In this document: in pieces, positions 29,679-38,806 of the stretch
Layout: the number at the start of each line of letters is the position of its first letter
Numbering within the stretch: position 1 is the stretch's first letter
NCBI RefSeq assembly: GCF_009729095.1
Contig: NZ_VTGX01000001.1
Location: forward strand, 372,001 to 436,000
DNA length: 64,000 bases
Reading direction: 5' to 3'
Origin: Mycolicibacterium sp. CBMA 247
GTDB taxonomy: Bacteria; Actinomycetota; Actinomycetes; Mycobacteriales; Mycobacteriaceae
Notes under the pieces: model-generated
Seen by the model: only the letters and a program-made list of their open reading frames with translations
What the model was told of the DNA's origin: nothing
The model's database searches: none
Translations under genes and position numbers: made by a program

Positions 29679-30519
29679 GGCTGCTCCCTCTGTGGATCCT
29701 CGTATCACGCTCAACGACGGTAATTCGACACCGCAAGTCGGGTTGGGAGTTTGGCAGACCCCTGCCGAGGACACCGAACGCGCGGTGGCCGCGGCCCTGC
29801 AGGCCGGCTATCGCCATGTCGATACCGCCGCTGCGTACGGCAATGAAGCCGAGACCGGCCGCGGCCTGGTCAACTCCGGGGTCCCTCGCGAGGACGTGTT
29901 CCTCGTGACCAAGTTGTGGAACAACGACCAGGGGTACGACTCGACGCTGGCCGCCTTCGACGCGAGCCTCGGCCGACTCGGTGTGGACTACTTGGACCTC
30001 TATCTCATCCACTGGCCGGTGCCCGCCAACAACGCCTACGTCGACACCTTCAAGGCCTTCGCGCACCTGCGCGACCAGAGCCGGGTCCGGTCCATCGGGG
30101 TGAGCAACTTCGAGCCCGAACACCTCAACGTGCTGATCGACTCCACCGGCATCGTGCCTGCGGTCAATCAGATCGAGCTCCATCCGCGGTTTCCGCAAAC
30201 CGAGCTTCGCGAGGTGCACGCCCGATTGGGCATCGCCACCGAGGCCTGGAGCCCGCTGGGCCAGGGATCGCTGCTCACCGATCCGGTGATCACCGGCATC
30301 GCCGAACGGCACGGTAAAACCCCCGCACAGGTACTGATTAGGTGGCATATCCATCTGGGTAATATCGTCATCCCCAAGTCGGTGAACCCCGAGCGGATAG
30401 TAAGCAATTTCGACGTGTTCGATTTCGATCTGAACGAAGCGGACATGTCGGCCATCGCCTCGTTGGAAACGGGCACACGCCTGGGACCCGATCCTCGAAC
30501 CTTCAACTTCACAGGATAG
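29677..30519 (+). CDS. aldo-keto reductase (first of tandem pair)
   Basis: This 280-aa NADPH-dependent reductase of the AKR5-like group converts aldehydes or ketones to alcohols. The catalytic tetrad is intact: D49, Y54, K79 and H112 (IHWP). The cofactor-binding [10 protein letters not shown] motif is near the C-terminus. No ribosome site precedes the ATG, and its upstream sequence lies inside the lipN coding region, so it may be translated from a leaderless mRNA. It resembles the structurally studied Mycolicibacterium smegmatis aldo-keto reductases at this locus (Rv2971 relatives). The substrate is unknown; methylglyoxal-type aldehydes are plausible. Confidence 0.88.
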   Translation: MAAPSVDPRITLNDGNSTPQVGLGVWQTPAEDTERAVAAALQAGYRHVDTAAAYGNEAETGRGLVNSGVPREDVFLVTKLWNNDQGYDSTLAAFDASLGRLGVDYLDLYLIHWPVPANNAYVDTFKAFAHLRDQSRVRSIGVSNFEPEHLNVLIDSTGIVPAVNQIELHPRFPQTELREVHARLGIATEAWSPLGQGSLLTDPVITGIAERHGKTPAQVLIRWHIHLGNIVIPKSVNPERIVSNFDVFDFDLNEADMSAIASLETGTRLGPDPRTFNFTG

Positions 30520-30524
30520 GTGAC

Positions 30525-31367
30525 ATGACCTCCTCGGCCGGGTCTGCGATTCCCACCGTCACGCTCAACGACGACCGGACGATCCCCGTCGTCGGCCTGG
30601 GCGTCGGCGGACTCTCGGATTCGGAGGCCGAGCGTGCTGTGTCCGCGGCGCTTGAAGCCGGCTACCGGCTGATCGACACCGCGGCCGCCTACGGCAATGA
30701 GGCGGGCGTCGGCCGCGCCATCGCGGCGTCGGGCATCCCCCGCGAAGAGATCTCAGTCACCACCAAGCTGGACATCGCCGATCAGGGTTTCCAGTCATCG
30801 CAGAACGCCGGGCGGGCCAGTCTGGAGCGGCTCGGTCTGGACTATGTGGACCTGTACCTGATTCATTGGCCGGGCGTCGACATCGGCAAGTACGTCGACA
30901 GCTGGGGCGGGCTGATGGCGCTCAAGCAGGACGGGCTCGCACGCTCCACCGGCGTGGCCAACTTCAGCCCCGAGCACCTCTCGACGATCGTCGGCCTGAC
31001 GTTCGTCACGCCTGCGGTCAACCAGATCGAGCTGCATCCCTTGCTCAACCAGAGTGCCTGGCGGGCGGCCAATGCCGAGTACAACGTCACCACCGAGGCC
31101 TACAGCCCGCTCGGTGTCGGCAGCCTGCTGGACAACCCGGCCGTCACGGCCATCGCCGACGCCCACGGCAGGACCCCGGCGCAGGTGCTGATCCGGTGGA
31201 GCATCCAGTTGGGCAACGTGGTGATCTCCCGGTCGGCCAACCCGGAACGGATCGCATCCAACCTCGACGTGTTCGGCTTCGAGCTGACCGCGGAGCAGAT
31301 GGACAATCTCAGCGGTCTCGATGACGGCACCCGATTCCGGCCCGACCCGGCAACCTACACCGGCTAG
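30525..31367 (+). CDS. aldo-keto reductase (second of tandem pair)
   Basis: This second 280-aa aldo-keto reductase starts 5 nt after the first and probably arose from it by duplication. The tetrad is D51, Y56, K81 and H114. In the cofactor loop [10 protein letters not shown] becomes [10 protein letters not shown], so the lysine that contacts the NADPH 2'-phosphate in many AKRs is replaced by arginine. Overall identity to its neighbour looks moderate, suggesting different substrates. It is followed by a strong bidirectional hairpin. Confidence 0.88.
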   Translation: MTSSAGSAIPTVTLNDDRTIPVVGLGVGGLSDSEAERAVSAALEAGYRLIDTAAAYGNEAGVGRAIAASGIPREEISVTTKLDIADQGFQSSQNAGRASLERLGLDYVDLYLIHWPGVDIGKYVDSWGGLMALKQDGLARSTGVANFSPEHLSTIVGLTFVTPAVNQIELHPLLNQSAWRAANAEYNVTTEAYSPLGVGSLLDNPAVTAIADAHGRTPAQVLIRWSIQLGNVVISRSANPERIASNLDVFGFELTAEQMDNLSGLDDGTRFRPDPATYTG

Positions 31368-31394
31368 CTGACCAGGCGGGGTAACTCTCCCCGC

Positions 31395-31454
31395 GCGAGC
31401 AGACGTAAATGTGCCCCAAATCAACCGATTTGGGGCACATTTGTGTCTGCTCGC
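31395..31454. terminator. 60-bp near-perfect palindrome between convergent genes
   Basis: Two 28-nt arms flank a 4-nt loop (AACC). The inner 16 bp (AAATGTGCCCCAAATC) and outer 10 bp (GCGAGCAGAC) pair exactly, and only a GT/GT step breaks the stem. It sits between the converging aldo-keto reductase and HNH genes, so it would terminate both. The arms are longer than usual for a terminator, and the outer part resembles a short sequence I associate with mycobacterial intergenic repeats. Confidence 0.75.
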
Positions 31455-31460
31455 CAGAAA

Positions 31461-32168
31461 CTAGCCCGTGGGGCAGGTCCCGGCGGCTTCGCGCAGGACC
31501 GTGGCCGACGCGGCATCGACCGGCAGCGCGTAGCCACGAAGCACCTCGGTGAACTGCACCGCGTACTGACACCAGAACGCCCGGTTGGGCGGCATCCAGT
31601 GGGCCGGCTCCCGATCGCCCTTGTCCTGGTTGGCCTTACCAGCGACCGCCAGCAGATTGGCCGGGTCGTTGGCGAACCGCAGCCGCAGATCGTCGGGCCA
31701 GTCCCGGGCCCCCAGGTCCCAGGCCAACGCCAGCGGAACGATGTGGTCGATCTGCACCGAGGCGCCCACCTGATTTCCGCGCGCGAAGGACACCACGGCA
31801 TTCGTGTAGGGATCGTGCAGCGTGCCGGTAGCCACGGCGACCGGACACCGCTTGATCGCCACGAACGTCTTGTCGGCGAGATCACGGTTGAGGATGTCGT
31901 TGCGGGTGTCGCAGCCGTTGTGGCCTCCGGGCGCGCTGTTGTCGTCGTCCCACGCCTCGCCGAACGCCGCACGGCGATAGTTGTTGCCGTGCACCCGTAC
32001 CGGCACCTCTGGCACCCCGGCCAACAGATCGACCCCGGGCGCGACGGTGGGAGGCTGTGCCTGGGCTGCGAACCGCGCGGAGCGTTGCGTCGAAGCGGCC
32101 ACCTGGATTGCGACCACCACCGCGAGTACGACGGCCGCGGCCAGCCACCACACCCGCCGCCCGGTCAT
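31461..32168 (-). CDS. exported HNH endonuclease-family protein (DUF1524-like)
   Basis: This 235-aa protein has an N-terminal hydrophobic segment (about 7-25) that suggests export or anchoring. It also carries an HNH nuclease core of the DUF1524/GmrSD C-terminal type: QIDHIVPLALAW (D141, H142), NPANLL-like ANDPANLLAV and a downstream N/W-rich motif (EPAHWMPPNRAFWCQYAV). Three or four cysteines may form disulfides. Its ATG overlaps the recG stop by 4 nt, so the two are coupled. Exported HNH proteins of this type are widespread in actinobacteria. The role is unknown; nutrient DNA degradation is one possibility. Confidence 0.8.
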   Translation of the reverse strand: MTGRRVWWLAAAVVLAVVVAIQVAASTQRSARFAAQAQPPTVAPGVDLLAGVPEVPVRVHGNNYRRAAFGEAWDDDNSAPGGHNGCDTRNDILNRDLADKTFVAIKRCPVAVATGTLHDPYTNAVVSFARGNQVGASVQIDHIVPLALAWDLGARDWPDDLRLRFANDPANLLAVAGKANQDKGDREPAHWMPPNRAFWCQYAVQFTEVLRGYALPVDAASATVLREAAGTCPTG

Positions 32169-34417
32169 GCCTTGTCCAGGTATTCGACGCGGTCGGTGTT
32201 CACGAATTGTGCTGCCAGCAAGTCCATCCCGGGATCGTGCGGACTCTGTGCGTAGCGCTGCTCGCAGAAGGACCGGGCCTCCTGGATCACTTCGAGGTGA
32301 TCCCGAAGGGACAGGAAGCGCAGGTTGATGGTGCGCCCGGACTGGTTCAGGCCCAGCACATCTCCCTCACGTCGCTCGTCGAGATCCAGATCTGCCAGGG
32401 CGAAACCGTCCAACGTCGCAGCCACGGCCTTGATCCGCTCACCGGCCTTGGAGGTCTCCGGGAGCCGGGTGGCCAGCAGGCACAGGCTGGGATGCTGCCC
32501 ACGACCGATCCGGCCGCGCAACTGATGCAGCTGGCTGATGCCGAACCGGTCGGCGTCCATCACCACCATCATGGTGGAGTTGGGCACATCGACGCCGACC
32601 TCGATGACGGTGGTACACACCAACACATCGATCTCGCCGGCCCGGAACGCACCCATCACCGCGTCCTTCTCGTCACCGGACAACCGGCCGTGCATGAGCC
32701 CGAGCCGCAACCCGGACAGCGGGCCTGCGCTCAGCCGGTCGAAGAGGTCGACCACCGTGACCGGCGGCGGGCCGCCGCGCCCGTCGTTAGCCTTGTCACC
32801 GGCCTTGTCGGACTCGTCGATTCGCGAGGCGACCACGTAAGCCTGCCGCCCCGCGGCCACCTCCTCGCGGATGCGGGCCCAGGCCCGGTCCAGCCAGGCC
32901 GGCTTCTGCGAGACGAAAATCGTGTTGGTGGTGATGGGTTGGCGCCCGCGGGGCAGCTCGCGCAGCGTCGAGGTCTCCAGATCTCCGTACACCGTGAGCG
33001 CGACGGTGCGTGGGATCGGCGTGGCCGTCATCACCAGCAGATGGGGAGTCAACCCGTCACGCGCCTTGGCGCGCAACGTATCCCGCTGCTCCACGCCGAA
33101 CCGGTGTTGTTCGTCGACGACCACCATGCCGAGGTTGTGGAACTCCACCGCCCCCTGTAGCAGCGCGTGCGTGCCGACGACGATGCCGGCCTTCCCGGAG
33201 GCCACCTCGCCGCGCACCGCGCGCTTCTGCGGCGCCGTCATCGACCCGGTGAGCAGCGCAACCCCGGTTGCCGTCTCGGCGCCGCCGAGCTGACCCGCCA
33301 TGGCCAGCGGCCCCAGCACGTCACGTATCGATCGGGCATGTTGGGCGGCAAGCACTTCGGTGGGTGCCAGCAGGGCGCACTGGTAGCCCGCATCGACCAT
33401 CTGCAGCATCGCCAGCACCGACACGATGGTCTTGCCGGAACCCACCTCGCCCTGCAGCATCCGGTTCATCGGCCGCGTCGAGGCCAGCTCGCCCGAGATC
33501 ACCTCCAGCACTTCGGATTGCCCGGCGGTCAGCTCGAACGGCAACCGGCTGCGCATCGCAGCGGCCAGTCCGTCGTCGATTCGCGGTGCGGCAGGACCGG
33601 ATTCACTCAGCTCACTGTAGCGCCGGGCCACCAGCCCCCACTGCAGCCCGATGGCTTCGTCGTAGGTCAACCGCTCGGCCGCACGCTCACGCTGAGTCGT
33701 GTTCTCGGCGAGGTGAATGGCCCGTAGCGCCTCGTCCTCGGACACCAGGTTATGTTGACGGACAAAGACTTCCGGTAGAGGATCCGAGATCGGGTCGAGC
33801 ATGTCGAGGGTCTGCCGCACGCATGCGTAGATGTCCCAGCTCTGCACCTTGGCCGACGCCGGGTAGATCGGGAAGAAGTCCCGCTCGAATTCGGCCAGCA
33901 TCTCCTCGCCGCTGACACCCGATGCCGACGCGATGGTGGTCAGCGACTTGGTGCCGATCTGCTTGCCGGGCGGCGGATTCAGCACCAGAAACGCCGGGTG
34001 GTTCAACTGCAGGGTATTGCGGAAGTACTTGACCTCGCCGGAGAGCATCAAGCGGGTGTCCTTCTCCACCTTGTCCACCATCCAGCCGGCATTGAAGAAC
34101 GTGGCCGTCACCGCGGGCCGATGCTCGCCCAGGGCCACCCGCAGATACTTGGGCCGTTTCGTCCCACCGGATTTGGTTCGGACGGTCGACCTCATCTCGC
34201 CGACCTCGGCTTTGGTCACCACGTCGATGAAGGTGACGTGCTCGCCCTCTTCCAGATCGAGCGCCTCCCCCTCACCGCGCACCGACATGCCGTCGCTGTA
34301 CTTGCGCGGGTAGTGCCGCAGCAGATCGTTGACGGTGCGAAGGCCGAAGTTCGCATTCAGCTTGTCCGCGTTCTTCTTTCCGATCACGAATTCGAGGCGG
34401 TCGGTAAGGCTGACCAC
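32165..34417 (-). CDS. recG: ATP-dependent DNA helicase RecG
   Basis: RecG reverses stalled replication forks and branch-migrates junctions. The 750-aa protein has an N-terminal OB-fold wedge domain, helicase Walker A (QGEVGSGKT), a DEQH box (VVVDEQHRFG), the MTATPIPRT motif and a C-terminal helicase domain (QLRGRIGRG). The GTG start overlaps the TAG of the upstream DAK2 kinase gene by one base. An insertion around the segment KANDGRGGPPPV is a usual mycobacterial feature of the family. Confidence 0.96.
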   Translation of the reverse strand: MVSLTDRLEFVIGKKNADKLNANFGLRTVNDLLRHYPRKYSDGMSVRGEGEALDLEEGEHVTFIDVVTKAEVGEMRSTVRTKSGGTKRPKYLRVALGEHRPAVTATFFNAGWMVDKVEKDTRLMLSGEVKYFRNTLQLNHPAFLVLNPPPGKQIGTKSLTTIASASGVSGEEMLAEFERDFFPIYPASAKVQSWDIYACVRQTLDMLDPISDPLPEVFVRQHNLVSEDEALRAIHLAENTTQRERAAERLTYDEAIGLQWGLVARRYSELSESGPAAPRIDDGLAAAMRSRLPFELTAGQSEVLEVISGELASTRPMNRMLQGEVGSGKTIVSVLAMLQMVDAGYQCALLAPTEVLAAQHARSIRDVLGPLAMAGQLGGAETATGVALLTGSMTAPQKRAVRGEVASGKAGIVVGTHALLQGAVEFHNLGMVVVDEQHRFGVEQRDTLRAKARDGLTPHLLVMTATPIPRTVALTVYGDLETSTLRELPRGRQPITTNTIFVSQKPAWLDRAWARIREEVAAGRQAYVVASRIDESDKAGDKANDGRGGPPPVTVVDLFDRLSAGPLSGLRLGLMHGRLSGDEKDAVMGAFRAGEIDVLVCTTVIEVGVDVPNSTMMVVMDADRFGISQLHQLRGRIGRGQHPSLCLLATRLPETSKAGERIKAVAATLDGFALADLDLDERREGDVLGLNQSGRTINLRFLSLRDHLEVIQEARSFCEQRYAQSPHDPGMDLLAAQFVNTDRVEYLDKA

Positions 34418-36063
34418 TACTCCACCCCGATCAGCAGGGCGTCGCCGCGGTGGCCGGTGTGGTAGGTCACGAGCTCGGCGCCGAGGTGCTCGCGGTGCAC
34501 ATGGGCCCGCAGCGCCTCTCCCACCGCACCATCCACACCGTCGCCGGTCAGCACCGTGATCAGCTCGCCGCCGGCCACCATCATCAGGTCGATCAACCCG
34601 GCGGCAGCCGCGGTGATGTCGGGCCCGACGATCAGCACCTCATCGCCGGCGATGCCGAGCCCGTCCCCTGGCTTGCAGGTACCGGCCCAGGTCAACGCCT
34701 CTTCGGTGGCGAGCCGCACCGCGCCGTGACGCGCGCCGGCGGCGGCTCGCGCCATGGTGTAGCCGTCATCGACGGCTTGTCTGTCTTCGTCGTGGACGGC
34801 CAGCGCGGCCAGCCCCTGCACCATCGAGCCGGCCGGCACCGGCACCACGTCGATACCCCAGCCGATCGCAGCCGTGCAGCCCGCCACGAGTTCCTCGGCG
34901 GCGACGTACCCGTTGGGCAGCACCATGACCTGGGCAGCACCCACGTCGATCAGGGCGCGCAACAACTGCTGGGCACTGATCGGCTCGCCGCCGTCGGGCC
35001 GCAACACGTGCGCGCCCTCGCCGGCGAACAGTTCCACGCCGCCGTCCCCGTCGACGACAGCCAGTACCGCCCGCTCGCGGGCCCACCCTCCGGCGGGCCT
35101 GCCGCCTGGGGCACCGGTCAACGCGGTGATCTGAATACGGTCCAGCGACCCGACCGCGAGCCCGGCCTCGACCGCGGCACCGGCGTCGTCGACATGAACG
35201 TGCACCGAGTACTGATCGCCGCCCGAGGCCGCGATCGCCACCGATTCACCCATCTGATCGAGCGCGGCCCGCAGCCCCTCGACGGCGGGTGCGCCGCATC
35301 CGCTCAGCAGGTACATGACCTCGAACTGCGGCGGTGCAGCCGCGGCGGCAAGCGCGGCTTGTGGCGACGCCGGGGTGTAGACCGGCCGGCGGGGCGCGTG
35401 CCCGGCCAATGTGGAGGTCATCGCGTCGAGCAGGACGAGCAGGCCGCGACCTCCCGAGTCGACCACGCCGGCCTTGGCCAGCACGTCGAGTTGCTGCGGG
35501 GTTCGATCCAGGGCGGCGGCCGCGGCATCGCCGGCGGCAGCGGCCGCATCGGCGACGTCACCGCCCTGAGCCGCGCAGTGTTCGGCGGCCTCAGCTGCCG
35601 CCTGCAGCACGGACACGATCGTCCCCGGCACGGGCTCGCCCATCGAGGTGACGACCAGGGCGGCGGCATGGCGCAGCGCCGCACCGAACAGCACGCCGTC
35701 CACAGCGGAGAGGTCCCCGTCGCGCTGGGCCGCCGCGGTGGTGATGACCTCGGCCAGGCCGAGCAGAATCTGCGACAGGATCACCCCGGAGTTGCCGCGG
35801 GCCCCCTGCAACGCCCCGGCCGCCAACGCACTGGCCACCGCCGCGATGTCGCCGCCGACCGGCTCGGCATCGACGTGCGCCCACGCCGAACGCATCGTGA
35901 ACAGCATGTTTGTCCCGGTATCGGCATCAGCCACCGGGAACACATTGAGCCGATTGATCTCGTCGGTGTGGGAGATCAGGTCATCGACAGCAGCGTGGGC
36001 CCACGCCCGCAGAGCGGGGGCATCCAGCCGCAGATCAGGGGCGTCCAGCCGTCGAGCCGACAT
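34417..36063 (-). CDS. DAK2-domain kinase (FakA/YloV-like)
   Basis: This 548-aa protein has an N-terminal DAK2 ATP-binding domain with the metal motif NVFPVADADTGTNM and a C-terminal DegV-linked domain, as in the fatty acid kinase subunit FakA. FakA phosphorylates fatty acids carried by FakB; no FakB gene is adjacent. The start at ATG 36063 (MSARRLDAPD) has GGGAGGT 5 nt upstream and is preferred over 36093. Its place upstream of recG is conserved across Gram-positive bacteria. In Mycobacterium tuberculosis the matching region is annotated as two pieces (Rv2974c/Rv2975c), whereas here it is one intact frame. Confidence 0.85.
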   Translation of the reverse strand: MSARRLDAPDLRLDAPALRAWAHAAVDDLISHTDEINRLNVFPVADADTGTNMLFTMRSAWAHVDAEPVGGDIAAVASALAAGALQGARGNSGVILSQILLGLAEVITTAAAQRDGDLSAVDGVLFGAALRHAAALVVTSMGEPVPGTIVSVLQAAAEAAEHCAAQGGDVADAAAAAGDAAAAALDRTPQQLDVLAKAGVVDSGGRGLLVLLDAMTSTLAGHAPRRPVYTPASPQAALAAAAAPPQFEVMYLLSGCGAPAVEGLRAALDQMGESVAIAASGGDQYSVHVHVDDAGAAVEAGLAVGSLDRIQITALTGAPGGRPAGGWARERAVLAVVDGDGGVELFAGEGAHVLRPDGGEPISAQQLLRALIDVGAAQVMVLPNGYVAAEELVAGCTAAIGWGIDVVPVPAGSMVQGLAALAVHDEDRQAVDDGYTMARAAAGARHGAVRLATEEALTWAGTCKPGDGLGIAGDEVLIVGPDITAAAAGLIDLMMVAGGELITVLTGDGVDGAVGEALRAHVHREHLGAELVTYHTGHRGDALLIGVE

Positions 36064-36226
36064 CGGACACCTCCCAATCCCCATCAGACCCACACAGAAT
36101 CCCCGGCGCGATCCGCAGTGCGCGACGCGGCCACCGCCGTTGGCGCCAGCCTATCCAGTGGCGCGGACAAACCCGATCAGAGCACCACTGACTGTGGACA
36201 AGCTGAGGTCGTGTTCACGAGCCGTT

Positions 36227-36255
36227 TTGGCGATCCTCTGGCCTCCCGGTATTCT
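36227..36255 (+). promoter_or_regulatory. candidate SigA-type promoter of rpmB
   Basis: TTGGCG (36227-36232) and TATTCT (36250-36255) are separated by exactly 17 bp, about 84 bp upstream of the rpmB ATG. This spacing and the match to TTGACA/TANNNT make it the best housekeeping promoter visible in the 275-bp gap between the divergent kinase and rpmB. Confidence 0.6.
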
Positions 36256-36338
36256 GATCAGGTTGTCGGGTCGAGCCCCGTCGTTTTGCGGCGAGCGGGC
36301 CCAGACCCCCCAAGAACTGATTTCGAGGAGTTGTTGAT

Positions 36339-36533
36339 ATGGCTGCCGTGTGCGATATCTGCGGAAAGGCGCCCGGCTTCGGCAAGTCGGTGTCGCACTC
36401 GCATCGGCGGACCAACCGGCGGTGGGATCCGAACATCCAGTCGGTGCGTACCGTGTCGCGTCCGGGTGGCAACAAGCAGCGCGTGAACGCCTGCACCTCC
36501 TGCATCAAGGCCGGCAAGGTCTCACGCGGCTGA
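36339..36533 (+). CDS. rpmB: 50S ribosomal protein L28, zinc-binding form
   Basis: This 64-aa L28 keeps two CxxC pairs (C5/C8 and C52/C55), so it is the C-plus zinc-dependent form. Mycobacteria also carry a zinc-free paralogue that is induced under zinc starvation by Zur. GAGGAG lies 8 nt before the ATG. The gene stands alone between a 17-bp-spaced promoter and a 16-bp hairpin terminator, so it is a single-gene unit. Confidence 0.96.
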   Translation: MAAVCDICGKAPGFGKSVSHSHRRTNRRWDPNIQSVRTVSRPGGNKQRVNACTSCIKAGKVSRG

Positions 36534-36573
36534 TCTCGCCCGCCTGAACTGGTTCGCGACACCGTTGTTTACC

Positions 36574-36609
36574 TGAGTAGACGGCAGGGTATGCCCTGCC
36601 GTCTACTCA
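36574..36609 (+). terminator. terminator of rpmB
   Basis: TGAGTAGACGGCAGGG and its exact complement form a 16-bp stem with a TATG loop, 41 nt after the rpmB stop. Confidence 0.8.
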
Positions 36610-36667
36610 TCGTCGTGCATCACACTCACCGCTCTATGCGTTTGTAGCCGCAGTTGCGGTCGGCTCG

Positions 36668-36940
36668 ATGCTGACTGCATCCGGCGGCAGCGGTCCCGGT
36701 AGCACAACCACTTCGGAGACCCCCTCCACCTCGGAGACTTCGGTCACCCACACCGAGACCACGGTCATCGAGACGCCGGTATCGCCTCAACCCACGTCGC
36801 CGCCGGCTGAGATGCCCACTTCCCCGCCCGGAGGCGGCGGGGACATGACCATCGAAATTCCCTCACCGGGCATCCCCGCGCCCCCGCCGATTCCCGCGCC
36901 GCCGGCAATCCCGTCGCCGCCACCGATCCCGATGCCCTGA
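36668..36940 (+). CDS. small Thr/Pro-rich protein, possibly a frameshifted secreted protein
   Basis: The open frame encodes a low-complexity 90-aa peptide rich in Thr/Ser, then Pro (IPAPPPIPAPPAIPSPPPIPMP). I recognise no family. The same frame upstream of the ATG encodes a hydrophobic run (AFVAAVAVGSMLTASG) that looks like a signal peptide core but has no start codon. ATG 36636 (MRL then TAG) would join this frame if one base were present after its third codon. The gene may therefore be broken by a one-base deletion, or the assembly may have an error there. No ribosome site is seen before 36668. Confidence 0.4.
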   Translation: MLTASGGSGPGSTTTSETPSTSETSVTHTETTVIETPVSPQPTSPPAEMPTSPPGGGGDMTIEIPSPGIPAPPPIPAPPAIPSPPPIPMP

Positions 36941-36945
36941 CCGCC

Positions 36946-37653
36946 TCAGGGCAACCGCCAGTCGATCGGCTCGGCGCCATTCTGCTCCAGCAGTTCGTTG
37001 GCACGGCTGAACGGGCGAGACCCGAAAAATCCCCGCGACGCCGACAGCGGCGATGGGTGGGGCGATTCGATCGTCGCGCAGTCACCTTCGGCCAGTATCG
37101 GTTTCAGCGTCGATGCGTCGCGGCCCCACAGCACCGCGACCATCGGCTGCTTGCGCGCCACCAGAGCCCGGATCGCGCACTCTGTCACTGCCTCCCAGCC
37201 CTTGCCTCGATGCGAGGCCGGAGTGCCCGGGGACACCGTGAGCACTCTATTGAGCAGCAGGACGCCGCGTTGGGCCCACGGGGTGAGGTCGCCGTTGGCC
37301 GGCTGCGGGTAACCCAGATCCTGGGTGTACTCGGTGAAGATGTTCGACAGGCTGCGCGGCAGTGGGCGCACATCGGCACCTACCGAGAAACTCAGGCCGA
37401 CGGCATGCCCGGGCGTCGGATACGGATCCTGACCGACGATCAGTACGCGCACCTGGTCAAACGGAAAAGTGAAGGCGCGCAGAACGTTCGGCCCGGCAGG
37501 CAGATAACGCCGGCCGGCGGTGAGTTCGTCGCGGAGGAACTCACCCATCTGCGCGACGTGCGCTCCCACCGGCTCGAGCGCGCGGGCCCAGCCGTCCTCG
37601 ACAATTTCATTCAGGGGACGTGCACCTGTTGAATCGCTCCTCGCCGCAGTCAT
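36946..37653 (-). CDS. ung: uracil-DNA glycosylase
   Basis: Ung removes uracil from DNA. The protein (235 aa from ATG 37653) has the water-activating motif [17 protein letters not shown] and the C-terminal [18 protein letters not shown] loop that inserts into the minor groove. I chose 37653 because GAGGAG lies 8 nt upstream. The homologous region begins a few residues later ([12 protein letters not shown]). It follows thiL, an order conserved in mycobacteria. Confidence 0.95.
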   Translation of the reverse strand: MTAARSDSTGARPLNEIVEDGWARALEPVGAHVAQMGEFLRDELTAGRRYLPAGPNVLRAFTFPFDQVRVLIVGQDPYPTPGHAVGLSFSVGADVRPLPRSLSNIFTEYTQDLGYPQPANGDLTPWAQRGVLLLNRVLTVSPGTPASHRGKGWEAVTECAIRALVARKQPMVAVLWGRDASTLKPILAEGDCATIESPHPSPLSASRGFFGSRPFSRANELLEQNGAEPIDWRLP

Positions 37654-37704
37654 TGTTTCGCTCCTCGCGTGCGCAGTCACGAAAAGCCAACTTAGCGTGA
37701 GCCC

Positions 37705-38700
37705 TCAGTCAAACGATTGCCATCCCGCGTTTCCCGCCCACGGCGCGCCGTCGACGAGCACCGCCGCCGGGCCGTCGAACACCCGTCCGATGGCCCGCCA
37801 ACCCGGCGGAAGCGGGCCGGGGAAGGTCGCGACCAGGGCGTGGTCCTCACCACCGCCGAGCACCCATTCCCACGCGTCTCCGCCCACCGCAGCGGCGGCC
37901 TGGGCGACCGCAAGCCGATCTGCGTCGAAGCGGCTGCTGTCCAGGTCGATGCCGACCCCGGAGGCCACCGCGATATGGCCCAGATCGGCGAGTAGGCCGT
38001 CGGAGACATCGGTCATCGCGGTGGCGCCGGCGTCCGCGGCCACCGCGCCCTGCCCGTAGGGCGGCTGCGGGGTCAGGTGCCGCTGCCGCAGTTCCCCGAA
38101 CCCGTCGACGCCACTGCGCAGGAGCGCATATCCGGCTGCGGAGCGACCCAATTCGCCCGACACCGCCACGGTGTCGCCGGCCCGGGCGCCACTGCGACAC
38201 ACCGGGGCCCGGCCGCCGAGGTCACCGAGCACCGTGATCGATATCACCCACAGCGGGGCGCGGACCAGGTCTCCGCCTGCAATGCTCGCGCCCAGCAGAC
38301 GCGCCTCGTCCCACAGTCCGTCGGCCACTTCCGCCGCGGCCGTGACAGAGGTGTCCGACGGCGCACCGAACGCCACCACGAACGCGGTGGCCCGGCCGCC
38401 CATCGCTTCGATGTCGGCGGCGTTCTGGGCGATGGCCTTGCGTCCGATGTCGTGCGGCGATGACCAGTCCAACCGGAAATGACGGTCCTGCACCAGCATG
38501 TCGGTGGAGACCACGGTGCGGCCATCGGCAGCCGTGACGACCGCCGCGTCGTCGCCGGGGCCAAGCGTCACCGCCTCGGCTTGCTCGCGTCCGGCCACCA
38601 ACCGGTCGATCACCACGAATTCCCCTGCTGTGGCCAGGGTGTCGCCGTTGTCCGCACCGGAATCCCCGCCGGTCGTGTCCCCGGTCGTGTTCCCGGTCAT
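37705..38700 (-). CDS. thiL: thiamine-monophosphate kinase
   Basis: ThiL phosphorylates thiamine monophosphate to the active diphosphate cofactor. The 331-aa protein has the PurM-like fold motifs GDDAAVV (with metal-binding aspartates), STDMLVQDRHFRLDW and TDVSDGLLADLGHIA. The first 25 residues (TTGDTTGGDSGADNGD) are a low-complexity extension. It is upstream of ung and divergent from the Lrp-type gene 106 bp away. Confidence 0.94.
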   Translation of the reverse strand: MTGNTTGDTTGGDSGADNGDTLATAGEFVVIDRLVAGREQAEAVTLGPGDDAAVVTAADGRTVVSTDMLVQDRHFRLDWSSPHDIGRKAIAQNAADIEAMGGRATAFVVAFGAPSDTSVTAAAEVADGLWDEARLLGASIAGGDLVRAPLWVISITVLGDLGGRAPVCRSGARAGDTVAVSGELGRSAAGYALLRSGVDGFGELRQRHLTPQPPYGQGAVAADAGATAMTDVSDGLLADLGHIAVASGVGIDLDSSRFDADRLAVAQAAAAVGGDAWEWVLGGGEDHALVATFPGPLPPGWRAIGRVFDGPAAVLVDGAPWAGNAGWQSFD

Positions 38701-38806
38701 ATCGCCTCCTGCCGGTCGGCTGCCGCGTCCTGAACCCGGACCGGACCTGCGGTACGTTTGGTGCCTGCGGCCAGCAGTTTATGCAGCGATACGGAGGAGA
38801 CAACCG

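Noticed and set aside
34450..36486. 678-codon frame antisense to the DAK2 kinase and over rpmB
   Set aside because: Composition is that of a GC-skewed shadow, and it runs through the rpmB promoter and gene.
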